NCBI GenBank assembly: GCA_947095535.1
Contig: OX352773.1
Span: forward strand, 257,819,590 to 257,883,589
Direction: 5' to 3'
DNA from: Poecilobothrus nobilitatus
Lineage: Eukaryota; Arthropoda; Insecta; Diptera; Dolichopodidae
DNA length: 64,000 nt
The notes under the pieces were generated by a model. The model was not told where the DNA came from and did no database searches. It saw only the letters and a list, made by a program, of their open reading frames with translations. Within the stretch, counting starts at the first letter, position 1. Each line of letters starts with the position of its first letter. Position numbers and translations under genes: made by a program. Positions 58,992-64,000 of the stretch are shown here, in pieces.

Positions 58992-60362
58992 TCAACCTCG
59001 AATACAAATCTTATTCGAGAATTACCATCGAATTATAGCAGTTGTAAGTTTACATTATAATTAAAAATAATATAATTTGAATTACAATATATTTGATACT
59101 GAACTTATTTATTATTAGCGGGTACTGACCAGTCAACATCAAAAAGTAGGAAAAAAAAAAGCAGCCACAATTATGAAAGCAAAATATTAGGAAGCGTCTA
59201 CGGGAACAAGGAATGCCTTTTGTGGATAGAAATGGAAAAGAAAAATCACCTAAAAAAATAGGCTTAACATGTAAAAGAACTTGTTTCCATCAGTGCACAG
59301 AATTTATTTCCGTTGAAGAAATAAAAATTATACATAAAAGTTTTTGGAAGCTTGACTCTAAAAGAAAATATGCTTTTTATAGCACCTATGAAAAACCGAC
59401 ACAGATAAAAAGGCGAAGAAGTTCAACAAATAATATTTTGGAATTGAAGAAAAAAAATTCTTATAATTATTACTTTAAAATAAACAATACAATTTTACAT
59501 GTGTGTAAAAAATACTTTTTAAATACTTTGGGGATAACGGATAGAACAATTTATTATTATTTTGACAAAATAGCTGTTTGCGAAAAACCAAAAAAAAAAT
59601 GGGTAGAAAAGGAATTTCAGAGGAAAAACTTAAAGAAGTAATGGATCATATAAAAAGTTTTCCTACTGTTGAATCACATTATTGTCGCTCAACATCAACA
59701 TGCAAATATTTGGAAAGTACCTTAAATGTACCAAAAATGTATTCATTATATAAAATACAAGCGAAGGAACCAGTAACCTTATGCCAATATAGACAAATTT
59801 TCAATTATCGATTCAATTTGTCCTTTCATGTTCCCAAGAAGGATCTCTACGATAAATGTTCATTGTTTAAAGCAAAAAACGGTAAACATACTGAAGCAGA
59901 AAAAGATATATTTGATAAACATCTAAATGAAAAAAAGATATACGAAAGCAGAACGTGACGTTGATCGTCAAAATATCGATATGAATACAGCCATAATTTG
60001 TTATGACTTACAAAACGTTTTTACGTTACCGAAAATGTACATGTTACCGAAATGTATCAAATTTTTATTACAAGCGTAAATTAAACATATATAATTTGGC
60101 TGGAACTCTTATAAAATCAAATAAAGATAAGATAACCTATTGCGCCATTTGGAATGAAAGTTGCTGCGGTAGATCTGGAAACGTAATAGCTAGCGCCCTA
60201 ATTAAAATATTAAACAAAATTGTAATAGACTACCCAGAAATTCGAAAGTTTATATTATGGAGCGACTCCTGCGTACCGCAAAATAAAAATAAAATTACTC
60301 CTACAGCGTTACTACAGTTTTTGTATAATAATACATCAATTGAACAAATCGTGCAGAAATAT
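58992..60362 (+). pseudogene. DUF7869-like transposase copy 3, 3' exons
   Basis: Directly after the second CGCG the interrupted exon continues TSNTNLIRELPSNYSS to a GTAAGT donor near 59044. An acceptor TTATTAG at about 59118 leads to GTDQSTSKSRKKKSS. Frameshifts lie near 59190, 59590 (a long A run) and 59955. The Cys cluster (CKRTCFHQC), SHYCRS, PKKDLYDKC (one Cys changed to Tyr), CYDLQN and LWSDSCVPQNKNK are present. At IVQKY it stops and LINE sequence begins, so the GHS...D...E catalytic end is lost. It is closest to copy 2. Confidence 0.7.
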
Positions 60363-60599
60363 ATATTCAGGATAAAAAAAGGCCTTAACACATCCGCAAT
60401 TCATATCGATACGCATTCCGAGATTCACAATTACAACACTAGATCAGCCAATCACCTTATTATTCCTCGCACAAGGGGTGAATATATGCGTAAAAATTTG
60501 CTATCTTCCTCCATAGCAATCTTCAACAATCTACCGGATAGGGTTAACAGCATGTTAACGCTGGAGAAATTCAACAAGGAGCTTAAAAAGAATAATTAA
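60363..60599 (+). pseudogene. LINE C-terminal fragment
   Basis: After KYIFRIKK the frame continues as IHNYNTRSANHLIIPRTRGE and SSSIAIFNNLPDRVN, ending ELKKNN*. This is the C-terminal signature of CR1/L2-type ORF2. It is fused in frame to the transposase remnant. No poly-A tail follows it. Confidence 0.65.
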
Positions 60600-62690
60600 C
60601 TAAATTACGACAAGATAGAAAAAAATAACGTGTGGAACTATATCTATACATATGATAACTTTGATTCCATTACTGATAAACTTAGCAAAATAATAATTGA
60701 AAATACGCAATGTATTCATGTAAAAAAAAGCAAAAAAAAAAGAAAACGTGGATCACGAATGAAATAATAGAGTTAATGAAACTAAGAGATTCCTTTTTTA
60801 AGTACAAAAAAAATTTTCGGATGATAGTCATATTAAAAGCTTATACAAAAAGTATAAAAATAAGGTTAAAACTCTAGTTATAGCTACAAAACAGAAATTC
60901 TTTTCAGATTTAATTACAAAAAACTCTACTAATAATAAAAAACTTTGGGAGTGCTACAAAAATATTATGTTCAATACAACTAGCTCGGAGTCAAAAAAAC
61001 AAATTAAAGTAATTAATTGCAACAATATTATACTAGAAAACAAAAACGAAATTGCTACGATATTTAACGACTACTTTATAAATGTAACAAATAAGATTAG
61101 TGTTCCCTCAGATAATATTGATGTACATTATGTAAATCAATTCCGTAGAAATATCTTTACTAATATTGTTTTACTTCCAACAAATATAGAATAGGTAAAT
61201 AAGGTCATTAAATCGCTTAATTCGGCGGCTGCCACGGGTTTCGATAATATTTCTACCAAATTTATTCAGAAATTCTCCACACGTTTGATTCCTTCTCTGG
61301 TCAAATTTATAAATAAGTCGTTTCAATCTGAAATATTTCCAAGCAGTTTAAAAAATTGCTATTATAAATCCGATTTTTAAAAATGGATTATCAACTGATT
61401 GCTCGTTATCGACCAATTTCTATCCTTCCAGCTTTTTCTAAAATTTTCAAAAATGTTGTCAAAAATAGATTTAACATATTTTTAAACAATAATCCAATCT
61501 TAAGTGAGAACCAATTTGGTTTTGAACAAAACTCGAACACTACAGCATCTTGTCTATTTTTAAATGAATTCATCACGAAAAATATAGATGCTGAGAAATA
61601 TGTTGGTTGTGTCTTTCTAGGTATTAGAAAGGCTTTTGATTGTGTTGATCTCGATATTTTACTCCTAAAACTTGCGAACTTAAACTTCACAACTGGTCAG
61701 CTAAACTTTTTTAAATCTTATCTCAAGCGTTGTAAACAAATGGTACGCTGTAACAATGTATTAAGTTCAGAAAAATGAAAAATTTATCTTGCAAGGCGTG
61801 CCACAGGGATCAATTTTAGGACCTCTACTTTTTAAATTATTTATTGATGATATTACGAAATTAGAATTGAAAGGCCACTTGCAATTGTTTGCAGATGATG
61901 TAGTCTTGAAATATGCAGTTGATGACCAGCTTTTAATTGGGAACTCAATCCGTCATGATCTTCATTTAATTGAAGAATGGTTAAGAGAGCATCGTTTAGT
62001 TTTAAATCTGGAAAAAACAAAAATTCTACTCTTTGAAAATAAAATTTTTAATTTTGATAGTAATTTTCCTTACAAAAATAAGTCCTTAGAAATTGTAAAA
62101 AAATTTTATTAATTAGGTCTAATTATTGATAGTAAGTCAAACTGGAAGTTGCCACATCGATGAAATAATAAAAAAAATGTCCCCATATATCTTCATATTA
62201 AAAAGATTGCGTAATTTTCTATCAACTAATGCTTTATATGCAATATATTCATCTCACATCAATTCCCATATTAGTTATCTAAATCCCATTTGGAGCAGGA
62301 CTCCCCAAATCTACTTAAATAAGCTAGAAATTGTGCACATAAAATGCCTTAAAATCATTAAAAATCTTTCTATTCAATACCGCTCTCATTTATTATACTC
62401 TCAACAATATCTTAGTCTTACGAATATAAATAGATATGAATTGTTCTGTACTGCTTTTAAAATAGTAAATAACCTGCTGAAACATAACTTTATTCTAAAT
62501 AAAAGATTAGACATTCACTCGCACAACACTAGGAACAAATCAAATTTTTATCTCTCCTTATTTAGAACCGGAAACCACAGAAATAATTGTCTATACAATT
62601 GCTTAAAAGCCTTCAACGAGCTTCCCGAAGTTTTGAAAATTCTATCTAACTTCGGCGTATTCAAAAAAAAATAAGAGCACTTTTAGTCGA
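60600..62690 (+). pseudogene. Second LINE: EN-RT linker, RT and C-terminus
   Basis: The linker reads VWNYIYTYDNFDSITDKLSK, stops, then FFSDLITKNSTNNKKLWECY. RT follows in several frames: YRPISILPAFSKIFKNVVK, QFGFEQNSNT, AFDCVDLDIL, GVPQGSILGPLLF and the catalytic FADDVVLKYA. The fold ends in HSHNTRNKSNF and AFNELPEVLK. Stops at 61192-61194, 61379 and 62110 and a frame change near 61780 break it. The first RT Asp block reads FLGIRKAFD, where the usual Asp is Gly. The endonuclease is missing. Confidence 0.75.
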
Positions 62691-62867
62691 AAATTAAAGC
62701 ATTATATTAACAAAATTAACATAATATATAATCTTATTAACTTTTAATCGGTAGAATACTAACAATAACGTCAAATAACAAATTTTGAAAACATTAAGTT
62801 GAAGTATATTTAAATGGAGTTAAATCCATTAATTAATAGTAAATAAAAAATTAAAATTTTCTACTAT
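62691..62867. other. LINE 3' UTR, no tail recognised
   Basis: AT-rich with AATTAATTAATAG near the end; no clear poly-A before the MITE. Confidence 0.45.
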
Positions 62868-62870
62868 TAA

Positions 62871-63647
62871 GGGCGTGTGTCAATTGGTTAAAAACTGGTG
62901 TAAAATTAAAATTTTGATAGCAAAATTAAATTTTTGAAGTTTATATTCACCACAGCAGTTGCCAAAATTTTTGTGTACGCTACGTTTTGTTAAATTAAAT
63001 GAAATGAATAAAAAAAGAAAAATCGAAAATCCCTATATTACATATAGTATATAATTAATATTTAAGTATAATTGAAATGGTTTCAGAGAAATAGTTAAAA
63101 TAGTTAAATGATTTTTAATTTTTATTTAAATTTTAGGGACTTTAATGGACTTTATAATTTTTTGGAAGCTACATTTATTTATTCTTAAATGCTCCTTAAT
63201 TGTATCTTCACTTCCGTTCAAAATTTCATCTATAACTTCCGATCTTACTCGCAAACGACAATACTCTATAGGCTGCAAAAACAAATGGAATTACAAAATA
63301 TTATAAGACACTTATATATTATATACATATACATAAATACATAATTATGAACACAAAATTACCACTCTTATTTTTCTTCTATAGCGTCTCAAGAAAATTT
63401 CTAAATCCAAATTTTTGAACTTAGAATTCGTGGTTAAAATAAGTAATATTAATAGAAAATAATATGAATGTTTTAATAACTTTTATTTATGTAAATAAAA
63501 AATTTAATTTTAAATGTCAAAAATTTTAACTAATCGACCCAGTTAAAATATTTTAAATTACCCCACAGTTAAATTTTTTATTAACCTAATGGAGAAAAAA
63601 ATAATTTAATTTTAACCATTTAAATTTTAACCAAATGACACACGCCC
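62871..63647. mobile_element. PIF/Harbinger-type non-autonomous element
   Basis: The left end GGGCGTGTGTCAATTGGTTA and right end TAACCAAATGACACACGCCC mirror each other with one mismatch over 20 bp. TAA flanks both sides (62868-62870 and 63648-63650), the 3-bp duplication of PIF/Harbinger elements (known). It retains minus-strand exons of a transposase-like gene. Confidence 0.85.
63135..63410 (-). pseudogene. Harbinger transposase N-terminal exons (degenerate)
   Basis: The upstream minus exon ends LRRYRRKIRV at 63364 with a GT donor. An intron of about 90 nt ends at TTTTTGCAG before 63272. The second exon runs PIEYCRLRVRSEVIDEILNG and LRINKCSFQKIIKS. A basic Arg run then an LRI.K..FQ.I helix fits the N-terminal region of HARBI1-like transposases (inference). 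The catalytic domain is absent, so this is a deletion derivative. Confidence 0.45.
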
Positions 63648-63650
63648 TAA

Positions 63651-64000
63651 ATATAAAATATATAAATAATTTTATGAAAATTCGATTTTTATTTGATTTC
63701 TTTTTTTTTTATTATAATGCAAAAAATTTTATTTTTTCTTTTGTTTTTTGTGTCTAAAACTATGTTCATCATTTTTTGCACATTATAAGACCACACAGCT
63801 CTAAGCTAAGGTCAGAAACTATTTAATTATGAATATATTAAAATAAATTATTTTTATATAAATTATGTAGAAGAAATAAAGAAAAACAAAAAAAAAAACA
63901 TAACAGAAAACTAAGATGGCACAACAAAAAGAAATAAGAAAAACGTGGAGAAAATACAAAAACAACAGGCGACTAGAGTAATTCACAATTAAAGAGGCAT
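63651..64000. other. Non-coding, AT-rich
   Basis: No recognisable gene or repeat end. Confidence 0.45.

Noticed and set aside
1..64000. CRISPR arrays, operons, riboswitches
   Set aside because: Introns and retroelements show eukaryotic DNA; repeated units are satellites or transposon ends.

Overview
This is eukaryotic, very AT-rich, repeat-dense DNA, most likely from an insect and probably a fly. Evidence for that: short spliceosomal introns (54 to about 80 nt, GT...AG) inside transposase genes, two errantivirus-like Gypsy elements with Asn-rich gag and an envelope gene, an I-clade LINE, and a tandem block ending in GACG repeats followed by acatggctt and a cgactcagaa string, a layout I associate with dipteran dispersed repeats (inference). 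I see no confident single-copy host gene, no rRNA and no intact tRNA. Nearly everything with coding signal is a transposable element, mostly broken and repeatedly nested.

Layout. 1-5630: remnants of a MADF-domain gene and a PIF/Harbinger transposase, separated by a minus-strand CR1/L2-like LINE (about 719-4430). 6529-8756: first copy of an uncommon DDE-like transposase family (I compare it with proteins carried in databases as DUF7869; name from memory). 9454-15014: 3'-truncated errantivirus-like element A. 15464-26806: a hAT element with a ZMYM-like transposase, holding a second complete hAT (ZBED type, 15965-18233) and an I-clade LINE with RNase H (21340-26630). 26948-27130: a P-element/THAP9-like scrap. 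29437-30486: a candidate MITE and a long hairpin. 30574-41994: a DUF4806-like pseudogene split by LTR element C (31108-41952, 157-bp LTRs, 5-bp target duplication). Element C itself contains a complete 4.4-kb DNA transposon of the DUF7869-like family (32542-36937) and a MULE-like element with a RING-tailed transposase (39479-41061). 42136-47331: 170-bp tandem repeats, a second DUF4806 remnant, and a 2.5-kb array of 307-bp and 259-bp units bounded by short inverted repeats. 48115-60362: a LINE ORF1 with a PHD-like finger runs in frame into the first exon of a third DUF7869-like gene. That gene is split by errantivirus-like element B (49286-58987, nearly identical 602/609-bp LTRs, CGCG duplication), which carries an intact Tigger/pogo transposase gene in its leader. 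60363-62690: two joined LINE pieces. 62871-63647: a PIF/Harbinger-type MITE that still holds two transposase exons.

The strongest candidate for something undescribed is the element at 32542-36937. It has perfect 21-bp terminal inverted repeats, an apparent TCG target duplication, repeated subterminal copies of its end sequence, and a five-exon transposase gene broken only by one missing A in a homopolymer. Two further relatives lie at 6529-8756 and 48641-60362. Insertion order can be read from the nesting: C went into a DUF4806 gene before the 4.4-kb transposon and the MULE entered C, and B is younger than the third DUF7869-like copy.
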